From NCBI GenBank assembly GCA_039720395.1, contig CM077828.1, positions 23,850,717 through 23,914,716 of the forward strand: DNA of 64,000 nt, in the 5' to 3' direction. The notes below the pieces were generated by a model, which saw only the letters and a list, made by a program, of their open reading frames with translations, ran no database searches and was not told the DNA's origin. Shown one piece after another: positions 48,892 to 59,221 of this stretch. Position 1 is the first letter of the stretch; each line of letters begins with the position of its first letter. This DNA is from Liquidambar formosana (taxonomy: Eukaryota > Streptophyta > Magnoliopsida > Saxifragales > Altingiaceae). A program made the position numbers and the translations under genes.

Positions 48892-51261
48892 TCATAATTT
48901 TCTTACTATTTCTTCCAAAGCTGAGTATGTGCCCATCACTCCAACTGAAACAGCCACCATAACAATTCCCACAATAATCACTAGCTCAAAACTCCACTTC
49001 CTAGAAGCTTCAGAATTAATCTTCAGGTAACATACACATGGCAGCAAAATGGAAGCTGTGACATTTATAATGGCTCCAACAAGAGCCATCAGTAGCTAAA
49101 AAAATGGAAAAACCAAGGCCACAATTAATGACTCTACTAGCCAGTATTAAAGTTCTCATCAGAATGCAAATGGGCTTGATATGGCACCAGTGGCTTGGCA
49201 AATGGCTTTCGATGGCCTCCACAATAGGTGTAATTATCAGAGTGTATTTGGCCACAGGACCAACTAAAATGGTGTATATTGCTATCTTTGTGCTGAATTT
49301 ATTTGTAGGTAGGCTCAATGTCACCTGTGATTGTACAGTCTCGCCGAACATTGAATAGCCAATTATTGCCATGGATATGTAACTAAGAGTACTTAGACCA
49401 AAGCTGATGAACAAAACCTGTAATAGAAAATTTATACAAGTGAATTTGGAGTTAGTACTGGTTGTATCGATTGATGAAAATTCGACAAGTGGGCTTACAA
49501 TGATTGGTTACTACATTTTGTAGATATATTGAATATATAGCAATATATGGATAAGACCCAATATCAAGGTGTTTTCAATTAAGTTCATTGGGCTATATAT
49601 CATGCACCTTAGCAACATAGGATTATTCCTACTGCTAAAGTTGTGGTGTGTTAGAATCAGTATAGACCTAGGATTCTTGTTTGGAATAAGAGTCTATAAT
49701 GGAAAATACTCTATTAGGGGCTTTTTTTTTTAATTTTTAATTTTTGAATAGACTTGTGCTTTCTCCTCTAGCTCCACCATATTCAAAAATTTTATTCTCA
49801 TATTGTCTAGAGAATAACAAAGGGCCAGTCCCATTGATGGCCGCATAAAGAGAGGAGCAAGGAAAGGAAGATACTTCTTCGATCTTTTCTTTTTCCAATT
49901 ACCTTGGAGAACTGACTTTTATCTTTCATAGAAGAGTACAAGGTTGGGAAGACCGGATGAGCTCCATAACAAAAGGCATACAAGCTAAGAGCAGTAGGAA
50001 TTCCACCCAATTTAAATAGCTCTCCTTTACCAGAAAATCCAACTCCATCAACTGCACCAACCCACAAAGTGGAGCCAATGATAATTATAGTCGAAAGGAC
50101 ACCACACGCCGATATAAGAGAAAGCAGGCTCAATTCCTTCGAAGGCAAAATTACCAGCCCTGCTAAGGGCGGAACTAGAAATTTTTGTTTGGGGTCGTTA
50201 CTTATACACTAACATACATATACAAGCATATATATATTCATACATTTTGTGTTGAGTATGTGTGTGCGCGTTTATGTAAAACATAAGAAGAGAAGCCTTA
50301 AATTTAATTCCATAGTAATCATAAATCAATTATAAGTATTGTTGTATACAAAAGTTACACGTCTATAAAATCATCCAAGAAGAGAACTTTCCTTCCAAAT
50401 ACCAAAAGTTGAACTTTCCTTCCAAATACCAAAAGTTTCCCAGTTTGCTAGACATGTACAAAAATATCCCAAAAAAAAAAGAACTTAGTTTGCCATAGTC
50501 TATTTTCCCTCTTTTTGTTATCTTTGTTCCCTCTTTTTTTTTCTTGGTACAAGTGTACTAACTCTATTCCCTCTTAACTTTTAAACCTTAGCTGGCATGC
50601 ATAATGGGTGGAGAAATCAAGTTAGGGGTGCCATTTTATCAAGTTTAGGGGTGCCCACTCATCAAATAAGAGAGTATTCTAAAGATTTTAAAAAAATTTG
50701 GGGTTGCCACAGCCCCCACAATGCCAAACGTAGTTCCACCCCTGAGCCCTGCAACCATTATGAAAGTTTATTTTCCTCCAATGGTGTGTCCCCCAACTTC
50801 AAAGCCATTGTAATTTCGGAATAACTTGTGTAAGTTATCGCCTTCCAATATCAAAAATCCCATTGGGACTAGATACAGCTCTAGATACGCAATGGTTGAT
50901 ACGATGATTTCTCCCTTGCGGCCAAATGCATGCTTGCCTATGTCGGGGTAGGTTTTAATTTCAGGCTTGGAATCCATGCATCGTTGTCGTAGTAGGCCAG
51001 TAAAGCAAGTTATAATCGCCATTGCGAGAAGAAAAATGAGGCTGAACCATCCACCTTGTGAGAGTGTGTAGGGAATGGTTATTATTCCCATTCCTGGCAC
51101 AACCGAAACAAGTTGAGATACGAATATTGTAGTCGATTGAAGCTCTATATATAATAAGAGGAAGATGAAGAATAAAAACCTGACAAGGCATTGAGTCCAT
51201 TGAAGCAAGATTTAATGAAGCTTGATCCTTTGTTTTTGAAGGGTTGAAGCTCCACTTCCAT
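48892..51261 (-). pseudogene. AVT1-type transporter, copy C, disrupted
   Basis: The exon layout matches copy B: 51261-51180, 51093-49903 (including an insertion) and 49417-48892. Exon 2 contains a nonsense codon (TAA at 50770-50768, where B has CAA), a 581-bp hAT-type insertion (50164-50744), and a 9-bp deletion near 50140 removing three residues around MWLKD. Exon 3 has a 4-bp insertion near 49124-49129 and a nonsense codon (TAG at 49098-49096). Splice sites are still intact. The remaining sequence is close to B and D, so the decay is recent. A full transporter cannot be made. A short N-terminal product ending at GGHTIGGK is the most that exon 2 allows. Confidence 0.92.
50164..50744. mobile_element. 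hAT-type MITE inserted in AVT1 copy C exon 2
   Basis: 581 bp flanked by a perfect 8-bp duplication, AGCCCTGC (50156-50163 and 50745-50752). Terminal repeats are TAAGGGCGGAACTA and CAGGGGTGGAACTA (complement). Eight-base duplications and CAGGGGYGGA-like ends are characteristic of hAT. No transposase frame. Confidence 0.88.
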
Positions 51262-51912
51262 GACTAGTTGAGCTGTATTTGTGATTTTGTCTTCTTTATT
51301 GCACCTGCAGTTAGTGGTAGATAACTGAATTCTAGACCAGCTTATCACCAAGGAGGCAGCGACCAAAAAAAAAAAAACACAAACTTTCGTGCAATTTACA
51401 AAGACAAAGCGTTTTTGTAAAATTTGAGCATAGGCAAGAGCCAATATATTATCTAATATGTGTAAGTTTTAAAGAAAGTTACATGACCTGCATATGTACA
51501 AATATTTTTTATTTTAATGTGCAAGTGTTCAAAGGCCTGGTCACAAGTGGACGAGTTTGGTCTAAGATTAATGGTGCTAGACCAACCTGAATTATGTAGC
51601 AAAAAAAAAAAAAAAAAAAATGGAACCAACCTGAATTTGATCCAACCAACCCAAGCTTGCCCAAAACTCGACTGATTGACTGCCCTACTAGAGCCTCAAT
51701 TGGAAGCAAGCATAAGCAGATTAGAAAACCACAAAATTACTGATTTAACGGGGCCACAAAAATATTGGCAAAGGCATGAATAAAAAGCAAAGATTTTAAG
51801 TTATTTTGTATAGGAAATATGGACGAATTTGAATATAAAAAGAGTACAAATGAAGACATCTCTTGTGATTATGTGAATAATCCGAATAAAACATCATATA
51901 TATATATATATA
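51262..51912 (-). promoter_or_regulatory. Upstream region of AVT1 copy C
   Basis: Conserved with B, including the TTGGTCTA...TAGACCAA pair near 51557-51585. An A20 run lies at 51601-51620. Homology to B ends at the MITE that follows. Confidence 0.45.
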
Positions 51913-52089
51913 ATCCTAATCAGGTCAGCACATATTGATATAAGTTATATCAACACCATGCATTGGGGGTTGTACCATGTGCATTGGCTCAATGTACACC
52001 GTAACCCACTAATTAATGTACAAGATACAACCCCTACTGCAAGTGTTGATATAAGTTATATCAGCATGTGCTTACCTGATCATCATCCT
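51913..52089. mobile_element. Micron-like hairpin MITE, copy 8 (5' edge of unit C)
   Basis: Between (TA)n at 51897-51912 and 52090-52105, at the position equivalent to copy 6 in unit B. Sequence beyond it is unrelated to B, so the duplication breakpoint coincides with this element. Confidence 0.75.
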
Positions 52090-52105
52090 ATATATATATA
52101 TATAT

Positions 52106-53130
52106 ACATACTAGTTGGTGCACACATGCGTTGCATGTGGCCTTTTGTCTATCGTTTTTTTTTTGAAAAAGTAACATGTAAACATGTGTTTCATTGTCTC
52201 TAATTTTTTCTTGAAAGCCAACTTGTAAACATATGATTGATGTTCCATGAATATACAATAACCACCCTCAATTGAACATTTATGCAAAAAAATATATGTA
52301 TTTAAACGCATTATTTTTTTATGACCACTTGTAAATCTAATGCCAAACAAAAGATTTGTCTATTAACTTGTTCAATATTGACTGTCAACATGACAACTAA
52401 TCACTAAAAAAATGATATTTTTATATGGTAGATTTCAACGATGGTAAAATGAGTTTAAATGGAAGCACATCATATAAACTGTTTTTCTAGGATGAAAATT
52501 TTATAATGAGTAAATCAATTAATAATCAATGAGAAAAAAATCAATAATTTAAATCACAATCAAACATATATGTAAGGTTAATTTCTAATAAAAAATTATA
52601 AACTTTGTTGTTAATAAAAGTATTATTTAATTGATATATATGTATATATATTTTGGTACGTATTATTTAATCGATATTACTATTAGTGTTGCTACTTCTA
52701 ACATAACTAATATTAATGGTGTGACTTAAATGCTTGAATAAAATTTTTGTCATGTGAAAATAAGTTGGTGCTGGGTTCCAATTAGGTTCAACATGGGTTA
52801 AGCTTGGGGCATGCCGTACCTCGCCAGACCAAGGATTCGATCCTCAAATAAGCTAAGAACGGCCCAATTAAGAATAGCTCATGACATGCCAATTTGCGAA
52901 GAGCTATTTGGTTTAGATATTTGTTTTCGAAATGGGTAGCTCTATCGTCCATAAAAGATTCATCTTCTCTCTCGATCAGCTTAAATACGTGCTCAAAGCT
53001 AGGTTTTTTGAAGCCGATGGTGATATGACGCGTAATTCTATTTATTATAATGACTGGTCTTTGTAGGCATATGGATTTTCCTATGTATATCCTCCTGAAA
53101 AATAATATGTACACCAATCCTACCTTGACA
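52106..53130. other. Gene-poor spacer
   Basis: AT-rich. The start has an inverted pair, CACATGCG...TTGCATGTG, resembling a transposon end. No gene. Confidence 0.3.
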
Positions 53131-53720
53131 AGTGGCTAAAAGTCAATTGTTGACTTAGTCAGCAATTAAGGGGTCTTCACTGTATCTGAGCTTGACATGT
53201 GGCCCAAACCATTGCATATGGGTCATGTGTAGGTCATGAACACATCACGTGGGCATATTAGTCCCACAAATATTATGCTTCTATCATACTAGAGGGTTCT
53301 AAAGAGGTTGTGGTTTGGTGTGTCAATGAGGAAATGCTAGCTAGGGACCGAAGTCGATAACATATTATTTACACTGATGCTCAAACATACATATGGCACG
53401 AACATTACTTATTTCAGACTGAGTCTCTAGCCAGACAAGATTAAATTATGAAGGGAGAGAGGGTGGATAAGATTATTGGACACGTGTCACTAGTAGAGAT
53501 CATCATACATTAGACATGTGTCACAATCTCTATGGTTGACTTATACCACACATGTGGTATTTGTCTATAAATACCCCCTATTTTCATGAGGAAAGGGGTT
53601 CCCCTCTCAGAGATGGGGAGACGCTACAAAGAGACTCTCTCTTTCCCTCTTATTTCCTTTCCTCCACTACGTACCAACCACAACTCTCCCTAACCCTCTG
53701 GTCATGATGAACAAGAGAGC
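53131..53720 (+). promoter_or_regulatory. LTR-like promoter segment
   Basis: A TATA box (CTATAAATACCCC) at about 53565-53577 is preceded by the palindromic ACCACACATGTGGT and followed by a purine- then CT-rich leader (to about 53700). This organisation resembles the U3/R part of a plant LTR retrotransposon, but no LTR ends, primer site or coding domain were found. It could also be an orphan promoter. Confidence 0.3.
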
Positions 53721-54548
53721 ATATGCTACACCTCACATGTTGCCGACCTCTTCGATATCTGAACTCAACCCTTCTACAGTCTCCTATATGGTGTTTGGGT
53801 TAAAATTAGTGGTTTTTTTATCTGAGGTTTATCCTATATTTTATTTTTATTTTTATAAATCCAACCTTCATCTATATTTCTTTTTTTCCCTCACCATCAA
53901 TAATCCATGAATCCTTTTTCATATTCTTTTTTAGTGCCTGTAAATATATATTTTTACTCCTCTTTATCAGGGTTTTTCGTTCATGGGTTTCTTTGTTCAT
54001 GGTTTTCTACTTGTCTCCTTTAAAAGTCTCTGTTTTTGTAAAATTTCTAATTTTTTAGTTTTTCTTTCTGTTTAAACAGAAAAAAACTTTATTCAAATTT
54101 AGATTTTGATTATATTATTTTCAACAGATTCATTAAAGCAGAGATTATTGCATGAGTGAAGTTTGCTAGACAAAAACTTACCAGACAAAGACGCAGTTGT
54201 AGAAGAAGATAGAAGATGCTGGTGTAGAAGAAGATATAGATGCAGTTGTTGAAGAATGTAGAAGACTCAGTTATCCAAGAATGTTGAAGAATGTGGAATA
54301 AGCAGTTACTAGGGAGAAGAAACGTGAGACGCAGTTGCTGGAGAAGAACCGTGAGGCTAATTTGCTGTGTGTTTAATTTAATAATATTTATATGTTAGAG
54401 TTATACGAATTCTAGGATATTTGTGATTCTGTTTCTATATACTAGTTGTTGGATAAGTAAAAATTTTGGAGGGTTTTGTAGTTTGTAGAAGAGATATAGG
54501 AATGTGGGGAGAGAGGGATTTTTTAAAAAAATAAATAAATAAAATAAA
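53721..54548. other. Spacer with imperfect GA-rich repeats
   Basis: 54180-54350 is built from imperfect repeats of GAAGAAGATAGAAG / GCAGTTGTTGAAGAA. No recognisable protein. Confidence 0.35.
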
Positions 54549-55255
54549 GGTGGCGATATTGCCACAACACGTTTCGCTTCTTCCACAGCAGCTGAGATGA
54601 TATCAATATGAATATACCATTTTGCCCTTCAGAGTCAAACGAGTCAAAGTTCACCTACCACTTTCTTCTTTTCCCACCACTCACGCACACCCCCATTTTT
54701 CATTTTCTGATGATAGAAACCCTCCCAGCCTTTACCCTTCCTTTATCTCTTTTACAATTTTGCCTGTCATCTCATAAGAGTCTTCAAGAGCCCATACCCT
54801 ATAGGGCATCAACGGCAGAGCTTTATATGTCATCATCGGCAAAGATCCATAGCAACCCATATGCCGACGCCGTCATCGTTATAGCCCTATACATTGACGT
54901 CGTCACCATCGTTGTCTCACACCATCATAAGAGGCGTAGTCGCTGAGACTAGGTCACAAATTTGAGTCCTCGCCGTCAACTACTCACTTGTCGTCGCTGC
55001 TCATAGGTTCATCCATCGTTTCCTCTAGCTGTTGCAACAGCAGCAATAGCCATGGCCCAAGGCTACTGGTTTTGTATATAGAGACACAGGGTGAAGGAGA
55101 AGGGGTAAAGAGTTTTTTTGGCCGGGTTTGGCAAAAAGTCAGGTTTTGACTTTAAAATGGATCTTTTTTACCTTGAGGGCAAAATGGTTTGTTCACTGTA
55201 CTATGTTTTTAAGAGCTGTGGAAGAAGAGTTTTATGATGTGGCAATAATGCCACC
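54549..55255. mobile_element. TIR element with a captured GC-rich core
   Basis: 707 bp with inverted ends GGTGGCGATATTGCCAC / GGTGGCATTATTGCCAC. Similarity runs on through CTTCTTCCACAGC. The core (54790-55040) is markedly richer in GC and codon-like, unlike the AT-rich arms, as in Pack-MULEs. No clear target duplication and no known protein. Confidence 0.5.
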
Positions 55256-55429
55256 CTAAATTAAAGGGAATTAGGAGATAAACATGAGAGAGAGAGAGAG
55301 TTAAAGAGTGAGGAGAAGATGTTGGGGTTGTAACTGTTTTCAAGTTTTGAAATTACTAAATTATCTATTAGCCTAACGAAATTTTAAAGGTCTTTTTAGT
55401 AATTTTAGGTGCAATCCAACAACAAAGTG

Positions 55430-56267
55430 AATTCTTTCTCTTTTTCTCCCTCTCCCTTCTCTCTCTTTCTTTCTCTCACAAAATACACGATATGCTTGCG
55501 CCTCTGTTACCGGAGAAAAATCACATACAATCTACTCACACACCATCCATGTCGCTGCTCTTCGGTCGGATCTTCGACTATATCCTCTCTCCCTTCACTT
55601 CCCTATCATCCTTTAAAAAAAATAATAAATAATAATAAATAAATAAATAAATAAATAACAAAAATCTAATCTAGATTTCATCCCTCTTTCTTAGAAATCA
55701 CTCCCAGAGGATTTCATCTTCGGTGATTTTTGCAGTCCTTCCCATCGCCGTCCTCATCACTCTCAGCCTCCTCATCGTCGTCCTCTTCACCGTCGTCGTC
55801 GCCTGCTACAAACACAGCTGAAGCCCTGCCGAGCTAGTCGACATGAGAGCTTCAACTACACGGTGTACCCTCGTCCTCGGTCCGACGGTGGCCACACCTC
55901 CCAAACCTACACCACACCTGTCGGATCAACAACATATGGAGCATCGTGTGGCGGTGTGAGTATTGGGTAAATAGGTATGGGATTTTGAAGATAATGGTTG
56001 AAAAAAAACAAAAGGGTTTGTGGTAGAATGGGTATGGGATGATGATAGAATTTTTTTTTTAATATTTTTATTTCATTTTGTTTTGCCGTGAGATGATAAA
56101 AAGATGCAAATAAAATTTTTGGGATTGTGGAGGAGAGACTCTTGTTCTTCCGGCTGAAGTTAGGATGAGAAGCCAAAAGGAGAATTGTGGGTACGCTTTT
56201 GGACCAATCTTTTGGACGGGTTATTGCAACGGGGTTTAGGGATTTTTTGTTATTTACCTGTTTTTGC

Positions 56268-56275
<8 letters not shown>
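55430..56275 (+). other. Captured-gene-like segment, copy 2
   Basis: Second copy of the 28.33-29.28 kb segment, with the same membrane-span-like piece (LPIAVLITLSLLIVVLFTVV, about 55738-55820) and the same downstream order. It lacks about 140 bp present in copy 1. It precedes the D unit as copy 1 precedes the B unit, which suggests both belong to one larger duplicated block. Confidence 0.5.
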
Positions 56276-56305
<30 letters not shown>

Positions 56306-56307
<2 letters not shown>

Positions 56308-56481
56308 ATGATGATCAGGTAAGCACGTACAGATATAACTTATATCAACACCCGTATTGGGAGTTGTATTTTATGCATTAGTGGGATAAGAGGTACATTA
56401 GACTAATGCAAAGGGTACAACTCCTAATGCATAGTACTGATATAATTTATGTTAACACGTGCTGATAGAAACATAATCGTG
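56306..56481. mobile_element. Micron-like hairpin MITE, copy 9
   Basis: (TA)n before (56270-56305) and after (56481-56497). Starts GGATGATGATCAGGTAAGCA and ends GAAACATAATCGTG. Opposite orientation to copy 4 at the equivalent site in the B block. Confidence 0.75.
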
Positions 56482-56497
56482 TATATATATATATATA

Positions 56498-57792
56498 TCA
56501 TAGGAGTTCCTATCAATGTACGCTAATATATGGTATATCAGCTTGCAATAATTTAAGCTGTCCACTTTCAAGGTTTTTATCTAATGGCTGGGGGTTTAGA
56601 GACACAACTGATAGGCTTTTGAAAATGGAAGCAGCTTTGTAGGTGAGCCGTCCCATCACCCATCACCCCTCCCTCCTCACACCTTCTCCCTCTTTCATTT
56701 TCAAAGTGCATCTGCAGAAACCCAATCCTCTTTTAGGTCCTTTAAGTAAGTAGAAAAAATCAGTCTAAGAAATTGCTCTTGAAAGGCACCCCTAGATCTT
56801 ATGCACCCGGGTAAATGGTTTGCGATAAGGACTACGGGGACATTATTCTCTTTGGTAAAGACCGGGTTATACTTTTGGTCTAAACGGCATTCTTGACCAT
56901 CTATTAACTTAACTTTAAGAGCATGTTAGCAAAGGAAAGTGCCGGCTTCGGTAGCAGAAACTATATGGGTGCAGTCCTCGGACTCATGAAATTCATCGAA
57001 GAGCCAGAGGTCATAATAATTATGGGCACCAGAGAAGTCATTGCGTCTAGAACTCGCATGATAGATTCCAAGAACCATGGATAAGAAGTGGAAAAGAAGC
57101 GTCTTTTGCGTGCTAGGAGGGCCATAAACAAACAATTGTTTAGTTTTAATAGGACTTTGACAAATTAATTGGCAGGCTATCCAGGATATACTTTTCCTGA
57201 AGGTCTTCAAAGTCATATTCGTTCGGGTAACCGTGAGCATATAAATAACTAATGATCTTTCCACCAACCGTTTTCTCAATCTCTTTTAACATCTGAATGT
57301 CGTCAAACACTCGGCGGAGGTTTCCATAATTACGGCATACAGAACCCAACAACGAGGGATCCTCGTAAATTTCATACTCACAGGAAAAAAAAAAAAAAAA
57401 AAAAAACCACAAAGGTTCATGGTGGCTGGCTGTGCCGGCAGTGATGCTTCACGGTTCGGAAAGAGGGTAAGGAGGAGAATGCCGGCGGTGAGCTTCTACT
57501 TTTGGCCGGTGAGCTGGTTTTGATCCATGTGTATTTTCGTTCAAAAGAGGAGTGGGCTTCGGGCTTCTGCTGATGCACTTTGAAAATGGAAGAGGAAGAA
57601 GGAGAAGGTGTGAGGAGGGAGCAGTGATGGGTGATGGGACGGCTCACCTACAAAGCTGCTTCCATTTTCAAAAGCCTATCAGTTGTATATCCAAACCCCC
57701 AGCCATTAGATCAAAACCTTGAAAATGGATGGCTTAGATTGGTGTAAGCTGATATATCATATATCAGCGTATGCCGATAGAAACTCCATTGA
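56498..57792. mobile_element. 1.3-kb long-TIR element carrying a Rep-like helicase
   Basis: Terminal inverted repeats of about 220 bp (56498-56717 and 57564-57792) are highly similar: both contain GCTGATA or GCTAATA, ATATCAGCTT, TAATGGCTGGGGGTTT, AACTGATAGGCTTTTGAAAA and AGGTGAGCCGTCCCATCACC. (TA)n lies directly outside on both sides. The ends (GGAGTTTCTATCGGCATACG) resemble the ends of the small hairpin MITEs (GGTGATCCCATCAGCACGTG), about 29 of 41 positions by eye. The interior encodes a broken superfamily 3 helicase. No DDE transposase was seen. Confidence 0.7.
56735..57412 (-). pseudogene. Rep-like superfamily 3 helicase, broken
   Basis: Minus-strand sequence inside the long-TIR element. 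It resembles the helicase half of replication-initiator (Rep) proteins of small circular single-stranded DNA viruses and related plasmids. Visible motifs are a Walker A-like loop GPPSTQKT (the usual glycine before Lys is Gln), a Walker B-like LWLFDEF, and a later sensor/motif C ending in an Asn (IANHLP at about 56811-56828). Breaks: a frame change between about 57150 and 57220 and an in-frame TAA at 56928-56926. The N-terminal HUH endonuclease expected of a full Rep was not found; that position is occupied by the terminal repeat and an A-run (57388-57408). It may be an old viral-type insertion captured by a transposon, or the relic of the element's own protein. Confidence 0.6.
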
Positions 57793-57804
57793 TATATATA
57801 TATA

Positions 57805-57978
57805 CAGAGGTGATCCCATCAGCACGTGCTGATATAAGTTACATCAACACTATGCATTGAGGGTTGTACCTCTTGCATTGATTCAATGCACCTCACATCC
57901 CACTAATGCACAAGGTACAACTCCTAATGCAGGTTTTGATATAAGTTATATCAACACGTGCTTACCTGATCATCATCC
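57805..57978. mobile_element. Micron-like hairpin MITE, copy 10
   Basis: About 174 bp, one of the cleanest copies: GAGGTGATCCCATCAGCACG at the left, GTGCTTACCTGATCATCATC at the right, (TA)n on both sides. The two halves can pair along nearly the whole length. Confidence 0.85.
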
Positions 57979-57997
57979 TATATATATATATATATAT

Positions 57998-58171
57998 CAG
58001 AGGTGATCCCATTAGCACGTGCTGATGTAAGTTACATCAGCACTATGCATTGGGGGTTGTACCCCTTGCATTGATTCAATTCCCCTCACATCTCACTAAT
58101 GCACAAGGTACAACTCTCAATGCAGGTTTTGATATAAGTTATATTAGCACGTGTTTACCTGATCATCATCC
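57998..58171. mobile_element. Micron-like hairpin MITE, copy 11
   Basis: Same orientation and length as copy 10, which it follows after about 19 bp of TA-rich DNA. The two differ by scattered substitutions. Confidence 0.85.
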
Positions 58172-58187
58172 TATATATATATATATA

Positions 58188-58301
58188 GGATGATGATCAG
58201 GTAAACACGTGTTGATATAACTTATATCGACACTCTCATTGGAAGTTGTACTTTGTACATTAATGGGATATGAAGTATATTGGACCAAAGCAAGGGGTAT
58301 A

Positions 58302-58305
<4 letters not shown>
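58188..58305. mobile_element. Micron-like hairpin MITE, copy 12, truncated
   Basis: Inverted relative to copy 11. Starts GGATGATGATCAGGTAAACA and stops after AAGCAAGGGGTATAATCG, losing the far arm, then (TA)n to 58338. Confidence 0.75.
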
Positions 58306-58338
<33 letters not shown>

Positions 58339-58341
<3 letters not shown>

Positions 58342-58510
58342 GTGATCCCATCAGCACGTGCTGATATAAGTTACATCAGCACTATGCATTGGGGGTTGTA
58401 CCCTTTGCATTGATTCAATGCACCTTACATCCCACTGATGCACAAGGTACAACTCCCAATGCAGGTTTTGATATAAGTTATATCAGCACGTGCTTACCTG
58501 ATCATTATCC
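58339..58510. mobile_element. Micron-like hairpin MITE, copy 13
   Basis: Full length, same orientation as copies 10 and 11, (TA)n on both sides. Confidence 0.85.
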
Positions 58511-58525
58511 TATATATATATATTA

Positions 58526-58660
58526 TCAAAACCTGCATTGGGAGTTATACCTTGTGCATTAGTGGGATATGAAGTACATTAAACCAATGCAAAGGGTACA
58601 ACCTCCAATGCATGGTGTTGGTATAACTTATATTAACACGTGCTGATGGGAACATAATCG
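58526..58660. mobile_element. Micron-like hairpin MITE, copy 14, left-truncated
   Basis: Begins at ATCAAAACCTGCATTGGGAG, missing the first arm, and ends GATGGGAACATAATCG before a short TA tract. Confidence 0.75.
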
Positions 58661-58670
58661 TATATATATG

Positions 58671-58726
58671 TACCCTCCAATGCATGGTGTTGATGTAACT
58701 TATATCAGCACGTGCTGATGGGAACA

Positions 58727-58729
<3 letters not shown>
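58671..58729. mobile_element. Micron-like MITE terminal fragment, copy 15
   Basis: Only the last 60 bp: CCTCCAATGCATGGTGTTGA through GATGGGAACATAAC, then (TA)n. Confidence 0.75.
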
Positions 58730-58761
<32 letters not shown>

Positions 58762-58766
<5 letters not shown>

Positions 58767-58932
58767 TGTTCCCATCAGCACGTGCTGATATAAGTTACAT
58801 CAGTACTATGCATTGGGGGTTGTACCTTTTGCATTGATTCAATGCACCTCACATCTCACTAATGCACATGATATAACTCCCAATGCAGGTTTTGATATAA
58901 GATATATCAGCATGTGCTTACCTGATCATCAT
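58762..58932. mobile_element. Micron-like hairpin MITE, copy 16 (3' edge of unit D)
   Basis: Full length. GTTATGTTCCCATCAGCACG at the left and CATGTGCTTACCTGATCATC at the right, (TA)n on both sides. AVT1 unit D homology begins right after the following TA tract (58933-58951). Confidence 0.85.
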
Positions 58933-59221
58933 TATATATATATATATATATGAAACATCGAGGTAATTTGATTCCCATAGACATCTTCTAGATTTTCTAT
59001 TTTCACAAAAAGCATTCAGCTAATGGACTTGTATATTTAACCATATTAATATGATTGATTAAAAAAGTGCTTTTACTACAACCTTTTTCAGAAAAGGGCA
59101 CACATAAAGAAAAATTATTATTAAGTAGAAAACTGAAAACTGTGGAAGGATTAGGATCAGCCTAGAAAGCACCAAAGGTTCATGATATTTTTGCTAGCTT
59201 ACAAGCAGAATTTTGAACTCT

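Noticed and set aside
52106..52135. Helitron end (CTAGT... with GTGCACACATGCGTTGCATG)
   Set aside because: A short hairpin is present, but no 5' TC end, 3' CTRR end or RepHel protein could be tied to it.
57417..57647. Minus-strand frame of 76 codons considered as the N-terminal part of the Rep-like protein
   Set aside because: Most of it lies in or next to the terminal inverted repeat, is Ser/Pro-rich, and shows no HUH nuclease motif.
57805..58932. Possible CRISPR-like repeat array
   Set aside because: Repeats are about 170 bp, occur in both orientations and are separated by (TA)n, not unique spacers. The host is a plant.
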